In this document: piece after piece, positions 47,178 through 58,796 of the stretch
Layout: each line of letters begins with the position of its first letter
How positions within the stretch are numbered: the stretch's first letter is position 1
Source: Gonocerus acuteangulatus
Lineage: Eukaryota; Arthropoda; Insecta; Hemiptera; Coreidae
Assembly (NCBI GenBank): GCA_946811695.1
Contig: OX328132.1
Location: 58,928,449-58,992,448 of the forward strand
DNA: 64,000 bases
Direction: 5' to 3'
The notes under the pieces: model-generated
Told to the model about the DNA's origin: nothing
Seen by the model: only the letters and a program-made list of their open reading frames with translations
Database searches by the model: none
Translations under genes and position numbers: made by a program

Positions 47178-47541
47178 TATCTCCTTACATGGGGGCGAGG
47201 TTAGCTCAGTGGTAGAGCACTGGACTAATAAGCTGGAGGACCTGAGTTCCAATCCCAAGCAAGCACTAAAGATTTTTTCTTCTAGTGTCTTCGTTCATGG
47301 GTTGATTTCGGCCTCCCTGACCGTCCCTAGACCAACCCAGCCTTTAATTTATTTATTAATGGGTACCTTGGTGCTATTAACTCTAGCAGTCGAAGCAGCA
47401 AAGGGGAAAATCAGGCGGCCGCTACCGAGCACACTATCTCCCTATTGTGCCGTATGCTCATGAATCAGATACCACTATAGTATCAGCCCCTTAGGGCCCT
47501 CGTGGCCTGTTACAGGACTGATTTTTTTTATCTCCTTATAT
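47178..47541 (+). mobile_element. tRNA-Ile-headed SINE with target duplication and T-run end
   Basis: The head at 47194-47270 has A box TTAGCTCAGTGGTAGAGC, anticodon-loop sequence CTAATAA (AAT, Ile-like) and B-box region GAGTTCCAATCCC. A ~250-bp body ends GGCCTGTTACAGGACTGA plus eight T at 47522-47529. Flanks TATCTCCTTACAT (47178-47190) and TATCTCCTTATAT (47529-47541) are a 13-bp duplication with one mismatch. A minus-strand body copy lies at 62380-62625. No acceptor-stem pairing, so not a tRNA gene. Confidence 0.88.
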
Positions 47542-47588
47542 CAGACTTTCTAGAATATAATTGTTTGGACTGACATTTCAAAAGCTTT

Positions 47589-47590
<2 letters not shown>

Positions 47591-47640
<50 letters not shown>
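47591..47640. repeat. (TA)n microsatellite
   Basis: About 50 bp of TA dinucleotides. Confidence 0.95.
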
Positions 47641-47645
<5 letters not shown>

Positions 47646-48403
47646 GGTGGATATTTCTCCGGTTCCTGAAGAATATATTCCTTTCTGTTATCATTCTCAA
47701 TATAATATTCTTGAAACTGACTTACACCTCTTTCCCTTTCAACATTCATATTGAACATTACTTTGGAGGTTATTTCTCAGTGTCCTGGATAATTCATTCT
47801 ACTGTTTCCGTTCCTTTCAGACTAAGTTCGTCGCAGGACCTGGGATGTTGGGAAATCGAAGTCAAAGTTCTTCAGGATAGCAAGGGGAATGTTTACTCTA
47901 TGGAATGCTGATTCATAAACCGGATTGAAAAAGTATGCAATTGAAATTCAATGTTTTAATTATAATTTTTACCAGTGATTTAAGGGTAACAAAATGATAG
48001 GATGGACGTTTCGGACCCAGGTTTCGCCCTTGAAATTGGGCATTGAATTTTTTCATGATGATGCTGCTATTCACTTTAACTTGAAACTGTGGGAGAACTA
48101 AAGGCGAACCAGAGAAACAAGGGGAAGCGTCATGTTACCTACATCTTTCTGAATCAGAAAATAAATAATAATAAAAAAAAGTAGATTTTTCTGATTCGGC
48201 CTCACTCTTCCAAGGACCTAATATCCAATGCTCCATTGCAAAGGGTGTTGTTAAGTTCCTTTCAGGGAATATTGGTTTTGGGTACGTATCCGCGTTGACG
48301 CATCAAACATCACAGTGAAGATTGTTTCGATATATTCCTTGATTGTAGAGAGGGTCTCTAACTTTATATAGAATATGTTCATTCTTCGCAGTTATGGGCA
48401 ATA

Positions 48404-49525
48404 GCGCTATTTTCTGTTAACTGTTAAGACTGCTAATGCTAATAACGATTAGCAGTTGGAAGTAACAGATACAGCTGCTAACTGCTAATTCAAGCAGCAC
48501 GGCACGGTATTTACAGAAAGTGCTGGTTACTACAATCTCATTTACTAAATTTATATATATACGTAAATTACTTAGGTTATACGAGCATTATATTCATCAA
48601 TCAAAATGTTTTTTTTTTTTTTCAAATAAATGTTTATTTAAAATCACCACAATTTATATAGTACAATAATTAATTGTGCTTGTCATATATACATCTCAGT
48701 GAATAGAATTCGGCAGCCAACCATTATTGGCACTTCCTAACATATGCTGACATTCATATTTTCAAAGTTTTTAATCAGTCTTAGGGTAGCTGATCACTGG
48801 TCCGAAGTCTCTTAAGACTCCTGGAAAGGTCTTTAGGATGGGTCCGAGTGGAAAGGGATTGGCCTTTAGGATTCTGATGGGATGACAATTTGGAGTGAAA
48901 CGTTAGGAAACGAGATTTAGCTAACGTGTAATTAGTGATTTATTGTAACATTTTGAATTTTTGAATCTTTTTTTTCATTCATTTCAATTTTTTTCTTCAA
49001 ACCTGTGCAATAAATGTTTTTTAGGCACCTAAGGTTTATAGATAGTTTGTTTTCTGTAGTAGATAAAGTTTTGGTCGTTTTAATACTCTTTACATTTTTT
49101 TAAATTTTTAATATTTTGAAGTTACCCTACTTTTATAAAATTATTAAACGTACTGTTTTAATATATTCTTAGTCATTGTTCATCGTATTCATTTTAAATG
49201 TTTATAATATTTTGTTAATTATTATTAATAATTATTATATTGATGTTCGAGTATTTGTGTTTTTTAATTTTGAAAACCCTAACATTCAACAGTTATCAAG
49301 ATTAAGTTCTTTATTCTTAGCACTTTAGCGACGACTAATAAATTAGCAAGTTAGCAGCTAGGAGGGCAATGTTGACGGTACAGAGAAAGGGATTCGGTAG
49401 AACTACTAACTGATCTCTGCTAAGCCGACGAGCGTAGAGATTAAATTGCTTCTAAACTGCTAACAGTAGTATCTGTTATTTCTAGTCGTTAGCAGTAGCC
49501 TGCTAATGCTAATGGCGATTAATAG
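48404..49525. mobile_element. possible DNA element with GCTAATGCTAAT subterminal repeats
   Basis: Near the left, ACTGCTAATGCTAATAACG with GTAACAGATAC and GCTGCTAACTGC. Near the right, mirror-ordered GTATCTGTTATTTC and GTAGCCTGCTAATGCTAATG. The ends are GC-richer than the AT-rich middle. A third end-like piece is at 53537-53590. No coding remnant or clean target duplication, so this is tentative. Confidence 0.3.
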
Positions 49526-49529
49526 GACC

Positions 49530-50810
49530 CCATCAATAATTCTTAGTACAAAATAATGTAAAAACATTTTCTTAAATTTTTTTGGATGATAAATTGGTTG
49601 CAAGAAATATTTGACTAACTATTGTGGAGAATGTTTCTTCACACGTCATTTTAATGAGTGTATCCTAGTTTCCTGGAGCAAAAATTCGTTTTAGGGGGTA
49701 TGGAAAATGCCATTAAATTAATTTTCATGGAAAGTGTGCCACAGTTTATAATTCTTGGAAGATATCCAATGTCACTTCACGTAATAGTCTGGTGCGGGGG
49801 TCTTAGTTTCTTCATAAACTGGTTTCGTAGGAAACCTTCAGTACTATTCATTCATTATGAAGTGTCTGCGCCTCAGTATCCTTTATGATGAGTTCAATCT
49901 GCGCACATATACAAACCAGAAATTGAGTAGGTTTGTTACTATATTCCCAAATTAACAGAAAATTCAATCTCTTATTTCAAATAATTACCCAGGATTTAAA
50001 ATTGGCGATGTAGTATTTATGTTAAGCCGGAGGCTTCTTAATTAATAGTTCGTAGTAAATTACAATTTCCCAAAGTTATATTCAAAGCAGCAATTATTTT
50101 ATTTCGTTTTGTTTTCTGGGAAAAATGGATCATCCTAAAAAATTAAAGCAGGATTTACCTTAATTATAAAGTACTCCGCCAGGACTCTTTTCAATTAGCA
50201 GTTTATTCATTTTTAGCGACAATTAATCTGATTGCTCGCGATTTTATACACTTTTCCGCCACTATTTATGCTAATTATATATCAGCTCAATCAAGGCTGA
50301 TATCAATGATCATGTTAAGGTAGAACGCACCCGACTGAGTTAATGTCCAAACATATTTCCTAATTAACATACATCTCAATTAGTTTCTCTTCTCGATTGA
50401 ATTATTATTTCACGTTGATCCTCTATGATGAATCATGTACATAACCATAAGTCCTACATATACATTACTCTGCTTCGACGGTCCGTTCTGTATGCAGTAC
50501 GTAATCTGAACCTTTCCCAATTTATGTACGTGCCGCATAGAATACAAATTCACAATTTGGCCTGGTTCAGGATTATCCTCAACACATACCACATTGAACC
50601 GAGATCTTTCTCAATATATGTGAAACACATATCAGAATATGTTTTTATTCTCCTTTCTTCGCTAAGATTCAAATGTGTTGCCATCCAGGACACAAAAAAA
50701 GAAAAAAAAAAGGGGGAAAAAACACAGATAAAGTGTGTTATTTCTGTTTATTTAATTACTGAGATTTGGCTAAGAACTGATAAACCAAACATTTCTGGTA
50801 CCCACACACA
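49530..50810. other. no recognisable feature
   Basis: An open frame at 49658-49888 contains HVIVWCGGLSFF, faintly like the VWCG segment of mariner transposases, but nothing else supports this. Confidence 0.35.
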
Positions 50811-50811
50811 C

Positions 50812-50999
<188 letters not shown>

Positions 51000-51076
51000 A
51001 TGTTTTCCGGTTGTGGGGTTGCTTAATTCCAGAAGGTGAAACAAAATTCAGTCTTCCCACAAATTTTCTTTATTTT

Positions 51077-51116
51077 GCACTAGGCCTTTCAAAACAAATG
51101 TGCCATCATCAGGTGC
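51077..51116 (-). ncRNA. hammerhead-like motif with intact core boxes
   Basis: Minus strand: stem I arm GCAC, CTGATGA, a 15-nt stem II region, GAAA, then GGCCT (a palindromic AGGCCT forming a tiny stem III), A, then GTGC complementary to GCAC. Same layout as 19904-19944 with different stem sequences. Stem II is weak in this copy (G-U pairs and one mismatch). Confidence 0.4.
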
Positions 51117-51232
51117 TAACAACAAATAGAAACATGTATTAATATTGTTTGACTCAAAAATTAGAACATTTTTTTTCTTTTAAGTTATAATATTTGCAGA
51201 AATATTATGTTCCTTTTATGTATATGTGAGTA

Positions 51233-51281
<49 letters not shown>

Positions 51282-51309
51282 TTGTATGTATATATATGTA
51301 TATTTAAGC

Positions 51310-51357
<48 letters not shown>

Positions 51358-51681
51358 TACGTAGATATACGCATTTATGGTATTATAGCTATAGTAATAA
51401 TAGAATATAAAGTTATATTATTTTAAACTTCCTTTAGACACCTTAAGTTTATAAATTTGTAATTACATATATAGTAAAAACTGTAATTAGACAGTTCCTT
51501 AAGATTATATAGTTTCAAATCTATAAAGTTATGTTCCAATTTATACTATCACCGTTAGCTTTATAAATACTAATTATTAATTACTGTCCTCTTATTGTAC
51601 TATAAGCCAAAAAAAAAAAAGGAATAAAGTGTACTAATTTTTGAGTCAAACAATATTAATGCATGTTTCTATTTGTTGTTA

Positions 51682-51721
51682 GCACCTGATGATGGCACAT
51701 TTGTGTTGATAGGCCTAGTGC
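51682..51721 (+). ncRNA. hammerhead-like motif, mirror copy
   Basis: Plus strand: GCAC, CTGATGA, then GGCAC/GTGTT stem II with an ATTT loop (better paired than in the mirror copy), then GATA in place of GAAA, GGCCT, A, GTGC. Stem I is perfect, but the GAAA box is mutated, so this copy is probably inactive. Confidence 0.35.
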
Positions 51722-51779
51722 AAAATAAAGAAAATTTGTGGGAAGACTGAATTTTGTTTCACCTTCTGCAATATATATA

Positions 51780-52670
51780 TATATATATATATGTATATTT
51801 GTTGAAACATAATATGAAACAATTGTAATAGATTGAATTGGATGTGTGCTAATTGCTTCGACAGCCGATATGTGGGGTAAATTATAAATTCTGCTCAAGT
51901 CATCTCAAGATACTCTGTTATTTCTCGAAAATAAATTTTGCTTCGTTTTAATCACATCGCACAACAAATAACGTTTTCTACCAATAATTCCGCCAGAGTT
52001 CTGTCAGATGTTTTTACAGATATAAACGACGCGCAATTTTGCTGTTTAACATTTTTTGGTATCTCAAATTTCGTCTATTTATCTAAACCAGCTCTCATAT
52101 CGTAAATGATGTCCTGTAGTTACTTATTTTTATGAATGAGGGTTTATTTAGAAAGAAATGGACGAATGGTTGCGAGTAAGTAATATTAGCACGGAGGATG
52201 TAAATAAGCATTTATAAAAGATATTAGGGAGGTTGAGTACTATATAAATTTAGGGGAGCCTTAGGGACTGGAGAGGGGCTTTAATTTTATATTGGCCGCG
52301 TGGGAGGGTTTGGACCCCCCCCTCCCTCCTTCCCCCGGCCCCAACCTCCTCTCTCGTTCCCCTTATGTCCACTGCTTTCTCAAAATTCATATAAATGTTG
52401 CCCTTTACGAGGGAAAGGATTTAGACACTACCTCAACAATTAATTTAATAAGATAAAGGTACATGAATGAATAAAGTAAATATTCTCTTCTAATGTGTAC
52501 ATAAATTCCTAAAATAACACTGGACGACAAGGTTTTCTTCAGTGGAGATCTGATTAGTGAATATAGTGAAGTTTTTCATACTGAATTCTGATATATTATG
52601 GTTTTTGCGACTGCTACCTTTTTAAATCTGTTTTTTTTTATCATGAATCGCAAGTAAGATCCCACTAATC
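51780..52670. other. no recognisable feature
   Basis: A C-rich low-complexity stretch at 52314-52345 (G-run on the minus strand). Otherwise AT-rich. Confidence 0.35.
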
Positions 52671-52676
52671 GCAAGT

Positions 52677-53147
52677 AAGATACTTAGGACTGATACTTGT
52701 CAAACGTCTAACTTAGAAGCCACACATAACACAGAAAAGACAGGAACTAAACAGACGTTTTAGACTATTATCACGCTTACTGGACAAACGCTCGAAACTT
52801 TCATTGTCTAACAAACGACTTATATACAATACCATACTCCGACCAATATGGACTTATGGACTAGAACTCTGGGGTTCCACTAAACTTACTAATTCCTACA
52901 GAATCCAAACTATGCAATCCAAAATCCTTCGAAAAATACCCAATGCTTCCTACTATATCTCGAACCTAACACTGCAAATGACTTCAATATCCCCTTTATC
53001 CAATCCCTGGCCAAATCAGTCTATCAGAAGTTTCATTCCAATCTCCCTGGCCATCCAAATCCTTTGATAAACTCTCTATCCTCCTTCCATAATCCACAAA
53101 ATCCTCATAGAAGGCTGAAGCGGCGGTGGCCTAGAGACAATTTGTTT
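52677..53147 (+). pseudogene. jockey-like reverse transcriptase C-terminal region
   Basis: From 52677 the frame reads RYLGLILVKRLT, a stop where W is expected, KPHITQKRQELNRR, then LSNKRLIYNTILRPIWTYGL and ELWGSTK, the hallmark end of jockey-clade polymerases. A frameshift near 52970 continues DFNIPFIQSLAKSVYQKFH, and RRLKRRWPRDNLF ends the protein. Only one in-frame stop and one frameshift over ~150 codons suggest a relatively young 5'-truncated copy. Confidence 0.88.
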
Positions 53148-53154
53148 TAACACG

Positions 53155-54515
53155 CCATCTGCAATGCTCAAAATTTATTGTTCTAGTGGGTTATGTAATT
53201 GTACATATTCCCACGTCATGCCTCACATTGTTAATTTTCCAAAATCAGCAAAATTACTGGAAATATGTTTATCATATTGTCGTGATTATCATGATCACTG
53301 TCATAGCAACCTTTACCACATATGAATTTCTTCCCTTCTTTTGCCTCTCTTGCTTGAGTGCCATTTACGAACTGTGATTTCCCTTAGTTTGTTTTCTGTC
53401 ATTTCATACCAAGATCACAGCCATTTTTCAGGAATAAACTTCTTGGCTTCAAGTTGAATGTCTTCATATAAAACGTCCTGTTGTTCGATCTTTTTGTGTG
53501 TCTAATTTTTTTTTCTATGAGTTTCTAGTCTTCACCAGTAACCTGCTAACGCTCAGCAGATCTGCTAATTGCAACCCATCATTAGAGTTGACCTCTTCCT
53601 CTACACAGTTTATTTACTCTGTTTTTGTTAGTATTCTTTCTTGTCGGTACCTGCTAGACCCAATTCATTCTTGAAGTAAGAAATGATTAGTCAGAGATTT
53701 GTTTGTGAATTTGGTAGGCAAAAACCTGCTTTTGTTGGAGAATCGCAGAATAGTAAAAATGATTTTCGAGAAAAATGCATCGTAAGATGACTTGAGCAGA
53801 ATTTATTCCCACATCGCTTGGATCGAAGGCAATATTCCCCATCGGCAAAAGTGTAAAAAAGCCCCCCCCCCCCCGCCCCATCTGGACAATTAACCCACGA
53901 AGGACGAGTGAACCGAATATGGCACACGTAACATGATTCCTCAGAATTTTATTGATGTCGTTGTAGGTCAACGTTTCATCTGTTGGCTGCATTTCCCGGT
54001 ACCAGAAGTGTTTGGGTTGTCAGTTATTTTTTTTTTTTTTTTTTTTTTTAGATAGAAATGTTAATAGAATCATTTTACTGGGTAACAAATGTCTATACCT
54101 ACTGCAATGAGAGCTTTAGGAAAAGCGAGATTTTTGTCGCTTAAAGAGCCACAATGCCAAGATGAAGTAGCCAACTCTAGGCGCAAATAACTTACTCCCC
54201 TTCTTTGTCTTCTGCTCGATCTTAAGGAATGTTCTATTACAAATATCAAATAATACAAGCTAATTTCTCATTATACCTGCCTAGTTTTAGATACAAAGAC
54301 ATTCTACTGCTAAATGAATTTAAACAAGACCTACAGAGATTTAATACTTATTTCAGAGATTTATAAGTTAATATACGAAATAAAATGAAAAGAAAACAGG
54401 GTAACGTCCAACCCGCAGGACCTCAACAATCATAGATCATTCATTCTCGAGGAAAGGATTAAAATAAATAAGCAGTGACAACAAAGTAATAACATTCACG
54501 TACTCCAACATTTTC
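53155..54515. other. no recognisable gene
   Basis: T-run at about 54027-54049. Overlapping minus frames at 53687-53992 are open for 78-101 codons but unassignable. Confidence 0.35.
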
Positions 54516-54594
54516 AGTATCTTAAAAACAACCCGTTGGACCAATCCACACCCCTTCTCCGGAATATATCCACCTTACCTTACACTTGCAATCT

Positions 54595-54965
54595 TGAGAT
54601 CCTGGGACCTTCGCTTTCTATCCTTTTGATGCTTATCCGCGGTCATTCCCCCTATCCCATCCACCGTCTCAGTACCTTTCTACATCATCAATTCCTCCTC
54701 GACCCACACACTAAATTTGACATCCTGTGACCTCCACTTTCTATCCTTTCGATGCTTATCTGCGGTCACCCCTAGCCCTTCCACCATGTCAATACCTTTC
54801 TACCTCCTCACTTCCTCCTCACACACCCACTAAATTTGACATCCTGTGACCTCCACTTTCTATCCTTTTGATGCTTATCCACGGTCACCCCTACCCCATC
54901 CACCATCTCAGTACCCTTCTACATCCTCATTTCCTCCTCCACCCACCTAATCCCTCCAAACTTGA
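54595..54965 (+). repeat. ~120-bp tandem repeat, three units
   Basis: CTTTCTATCCTTT recurs at 54614, 54737 and 54856. Units contain GATGCTTATCCGCGGTCA and TCAGTACCTTTCTACATC and are C-rich on the plus strand. Only partial reading frames. Confidence 0.85.
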
Positions 54966-55201
54966 GATCCGGTGGCCTCCGCGTCCTTGGACCTTCTTCT
55001 TGGAGGGGTTAGCACCAACTCTTCTTCCTTACCAAGAACCCATGTATAGGAATGGTTCTTCCTTTCATCTTAAGTATGTTCCCACTTCATGTTAAATTTT
55101 ATATTTTTATTTTTAATTTTTCTGTCACTAATTGCTAATAATATTCACCATCTGTAGTCATTTGATGTTATTAAAACTCACTCCACCCATATTTTATAAC
55201 C

Positions 55202-55237
55202 CTGAGGAAGGCTTAAGATTCAAGCCGTAACGTTGGC
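55202..55237 (+). ncRNA. retroelement 3'-end motif resembling a hammerhead
   Basis: CTGAGGA, a GGCTT/AAGCC stem with a 7-nt loop, then GTAACGTTGG, directly before AATAAA. It has the CTGANGA-stem-G(A)AAC order but with GTAA instead of GAAA and no evident stem I. Probably the 3' UTR of a retroelement that also included the 120-bp array. Confidence 0.25.
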
Positions 55238-55239
55238 AA

Positions 55240-55760
55240 TAAACCTCAGTTAATTATTATGTATTCCAATAGGAATATATATATTTATGTAAAACAAATA
55301 ATGGTTTCATTGCAAGCTCGTTTAAATAAGTATCTATCAATATCGTTTTTTTCCCCGGCTAATGGTCTTCTTTTTTTTTAATTTTCAGGTGAGTACCTCT
55401 AATCACATTTTGAAGAAACGTCTATCAGTAAGTATCACTTGCATGTTTAGGTAGAAACCACCATTCAAATTAACGTGAATTCAGTAGTGGCTTAGTGAAT
55501 AAATAATACGAGTTTTTCCTTCTTTTTTTTTTTTTTTTATTATAATTCGATTATTTAACATCCGTAAATTACGTTAGATAAGTGAGCTCACACAGTGGAC
55601 AGTGAAAAAAATAAGAACAAATACAGAAACGAATAACGACAGAAATGAAGTAAAATGACAAAATTAAACAAAAAAAAAATTACAATAATATGAAAAAAGT
55701 GAATATATCAAATAAAATGATTATAATAGGAAGGAGCTAATCACTATTGACTCGTTCTAA
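55240..55760. other. no recognisable feature
   Basis: AT-rich flank of the 6.1-kb element, with a T-run at about 55522-55539. Confidence 0.4.
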
Positions 55761-55779
55761 TTTTAAATAGCCCTATTAC

Positions 55780-56640
55780 GCTGGAACAGCAACATTGCAA
55801 CCCCAACTTCTAACATACTCAGTAATTTGTTGCTAATTTGTTACACTATTTTCAAATTTGTTGCTCCAGCCGTTCCCGAGAAAACGTGGCTGTGCTACCG
55901 TAATATTACGCCAGCACAGCCACCCCCGTAACTTTTGATCTAATTGTCTGACGAAATTCAGATTGGTACCACAATTTGTTGCTAATTTGTTGCTCTAGAA
56001 TGACACCAATCACGAATTTGTCGCTCCAGCCGTTTCGGAGAAAACGTGGCTGTGCTACCGTAATATTACGCCGGCACAGCCACCCCCGTAACTTTTGATC
56101 TAATTGTCTGACGAAATTCAGATTGGTACCAGAATTTGTTGCTAATTTGTTGCTCTAGAATGACACCAATCACGAATTTGTCGCTCCAGCCGTTTCCGAG
56201 AAAACGTGGCTGTGCTAGCGTAATATTACGCCAGCACAGCCACCCCCGTAACTTTTGATCTAATTGTCTCACGAAATTCAGATTGGTGCCAGAATTTGTT
56301 GCTAATTTGTTGCTCTAGAATGACACCAATCACGAATTTGTCGCTCCAGCCGTTTCCGAGAAAACGTGGCTGTGCTACCGTAATATTACGCCAGCACAGC
56401 CACCCCCGTAACTTTTCATCTAATTGTCTGACGAAATTCAGATTGGTACCAGAATTTGTTGCTAATTTGTTGCTCTAGATTGACACCAATCACGAATTTG
56501 TCGCTCCAGCCGTTTCCGAGAACACGTGACTGTGCTAGCGTAATATTACGCCAGCACAGCCACCCCCGTAACTTTTGAAATTTTGACAGGTGCCATAATT
56601 TGTTCCTCTGGATTGAGAACAATCACGAATTTGTTACTCC
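55780..56640 (+). repeat. left terminal array, five 160-bp units with TAATATTAC palindromes
   Basis: TAATATTAC lies at 55901, 56061, 56221, 56381 and 56541, exactly 160 bp apart. In each unit the arms GTGGCTGTGCT and AGCACAGCCAC pair, forming a 38-nt near-perfect palindrome through CGTAATATTACG. Upstream in every unit are two or three direct repeats of AATTTGTTGCT/AATTTGTCGCT, reminiscent of iterons, and ACGGGGGTGGC-type sequence on the other side. A sixth decayed unit runs to about 56660. Confidence 0.9.
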
Positions 56641-57089
56641 AGTTGTTTCCAAAAATCGTTGCTACTATAGCCTCAAGATACTACATAAGTTTTTTTGTTT
56701 TTTTTTAAATATCCTTCACCTACATAGAACTGATGAAAAATTTATATCTTACAAATAAAGGTCTCTAGGTATTTGCCTTCACGTTTGCGGATTAAACTAT
56801 ATAACACGACGGATTAACCTTTTAAAATTCAAACTAACGCAAAACTGATGTTTCTACCATTTTTTACGTTCAAACATACATCGAAAAGGTATTTTTCTGA
56901 TATTATTTTACGACCTGTGTATTATTATGATGTGTCTTTTAGCACTTTTATAGGGAACGTTTTAATTAAGATTCTTCTCGTGAAAGACGTTTTTAAAAAG
57001 TTCTTCAAATCTGCATCGATCCTTTCTACCAGATAATAAAAATAAACCCGGTCCGATTAATTTTTTTTCACACATCTGTCTCTTTATGC

Positions 57090-57191
57090 AGGGTGTCCCG
57101 CATTGAGATGTCATAACTTTCGGGATTTATTCTGCACCTCATTTTTAGTTCAGAGGAGCAGAAATGAACGTTCTATCTGAACATTTTGTCT

Positions 57192-57241
<50 letters not shown>

Positions 57242-57860
57242 AAACAAAAAAAAACACGGATTTCTGGTTATCTTATCGTAAATAAAAACCACATTTTTAG
57301 GATTTACATTATATTTCTCTAATAAGAAACACCCGTTAGTGATATTGACTTGTAAATTAGAAGCTATACTAAGAACCATATAGATGTGAACTATTGATTT
57401 TAGTGTTTTCTTCAATTATTCAATATTTTCTTGATCAGCTATTTGTAGACTTACAAGTTTTATCTCCGTCTTAAAGGTTGCCTTATTTAATAACCTTAAA
57501 TGTGCTATCTCGTTGTTTCAGAAAAAAATTTATTTGAATCTAATTTTTACTGATTCGTAAGTCAAAACCAGTAAATGTGCTTTAGCATGAAGGAGCCATT
57601 CTAAGCACATTCTCACATTCTCTCATGAGTTACAATACAATAATTATTCTAAACATAATTGAACTCATCAATAGGATCCATAAGCAGCGCCAGCTCATGA
57701 AGACCCAGAGACAAGACGTCCTCCGTATAGCCCTGGATTCTGATAGTCGTCGAGCTTATATTTGTAGGCAACAGAAAGGAGGACATTTTGAAAATCCTAA
57801 TTTACATGGCAATATTTCAAGAACGGGTGTTTCTAATCGGAAATTTAAGGTAGATTTTAG
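57090..57860 (+). pseudogene. possible mariner-like remnant
   Basis: GCAGGGTGTCCCGCATTGAG at 57092 looks like the terminus of a Tc1/mariner-type element. At 57625-57800 an open frame ends LDSDSRRAYICRQQKGGHFE, similar to the GGHFEHL ending of many mariner-type transposases. A 43-nt A-run (57198-57240) splits the stretch. Assignment is weak. Confidence 0.35.
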
Positions 57861-57879
57861 AATCATATTTAGATTTGTC

Positions 57880-57880
<1 letters not shown>

Positions 57881-57912
<32 letters not shown>

Positions 57913-57923
57913 AATCGACGTCG

Positions 57924-57966
<43 letters not shown>
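57881..57966. repeat. poly(A) followed by (TA)n
   Basis: A-run at 57881-57911, then TA dinucleotides at about 57928-57966. Confidence 0.9.
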
Positions 57967-57967
<1 letters not shown>

Positions 57968-58022
57968 TATATACACAGGTCTGTTATACATGAGGTATAA
58001 AGGTAATGTAAATACCTAATAT

Positions 58023-58193
58023 GGCCAACGGCCATAGCCACGTTGAACACACCGGTTCCCGTAGATCACCGAAGTTAAGCAACGTCGGGTGTGGTCAGTA
58101 CCTGAATGGGTGACCGACCACGTGCTGTTGGCATTATAAAAGGGTGGCAACCTCTAGATAGCCCGGCGCTAATGGCCAAGTTGTAGATGCGCC

Positions 58194-58228
<35 letters not shown>
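58023..58228 (+). mobile_element. 5S rRNA-derived SINE, plus-strand copy
   Basis: The 5S-like part 58023-58131 (109 nt) starts GCCAACGGCCATAGCCACG and keeps the internal promoter region (AAGTTAAGCAACGTCGGG) and GTGCTGTTGGC end, but lacks ~10 nt found in functional 5S rRNA. It is followed by ATTATAAAAGGGTGGCAAC, TAGATAGCCCGGCGCTAAT, GATGCGCCGT and 33 A. It sits inside the 6.1-kb element, so it inserted later. Confidence 0.92.
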
Positions 58229-58231
<3 letters not shown>

Positions 58232-58796
58232 GAAGATAGGTAGTTGAAGTATGCAAATCCCTGAATGTATGAATTCCCTTACCAGCTTTGAAACTAAACC
58301 TCCGGGTATCATTTGCTTTTCTGTCCGACCAACTCGGACGGAGCCTACTGTAGCTTTGTTTGTAAAAAAATAAGCAATCTTTAAGAAAACAGAAAAAGTA
58401 TAATATCTCCCTTACTGAGAATCGAACTATACTTTATATAAACTTCCCTGTTCCTTTTGAAGTGTACTATCCATTCTCAAAATTTGATTACACATTTACG
58501 GGACATCCCTTAATATTTTTCTCAAATACGTAACTCAAAATGTAACCGAAATTTAAACATCTTTGTTTAGGTGAATTTCAAAGTTGTAGAAAATATTTAA
58601 ATTAAATCCCATGATTCTAAGTACCCACCAAAGGAAGTATCCACATCTGGAGAAGTAACGACTTGATCATCCGCAAAATCAGTAAACAAATTTTAACAAT
58701 TCTTACATTATTTATGCAGCACTTATTCATATTTTAATTAAATAAATATAAAGGCTGTGATTTTTATTTATTTATAAGTCATTCATAGATTATTAC

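Larger units (their letters stand above)
51018..51770. mobile_element. inverted repeat pair (~150-bp arms) with hammerhead-like cores
   Basis: The left arm (51030-51180; GAAGGTGAAACAAAATTCAG, TTTTGCACTAGGCC, then GGTGCTAACAACAAATAG) is mirrored at about 51609-51770. The ~430-bp centre has (GT)n and (TA)n tracts. (TA)n abuts the left arm and a short (TA)n the right. Each arm has a hammerhead-like motif oriented outward. Paired terminal repeats with hammerheads recall Penelope-like elements, but no reverse transcriptase is present. Confidence 0.7.

Noticed and set aside
47194..47270. Functional tRNA-Ile gene
   Set aside because: A and B boxes are present but the acceptor ends do not pair, and a SINE body follows with a target duplication.
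47209..47463. 84-codon plus-strand frame
   Set aside because: It is the body of the tRNA-Ile-headed SINE.
49658..49888. Mariner transposase fragment (HVIVWCGGLS)
   Set aside because: Only a short VWCG-like match and no flanking motifs or terminal repeats.
58023..58131. Functional 5S rRNA gene
   Set aside because: About 10 nt of normal 5S are missing, a SINE tail and poly(A) follow, and the 33.4-kb sister copy has target duplications.
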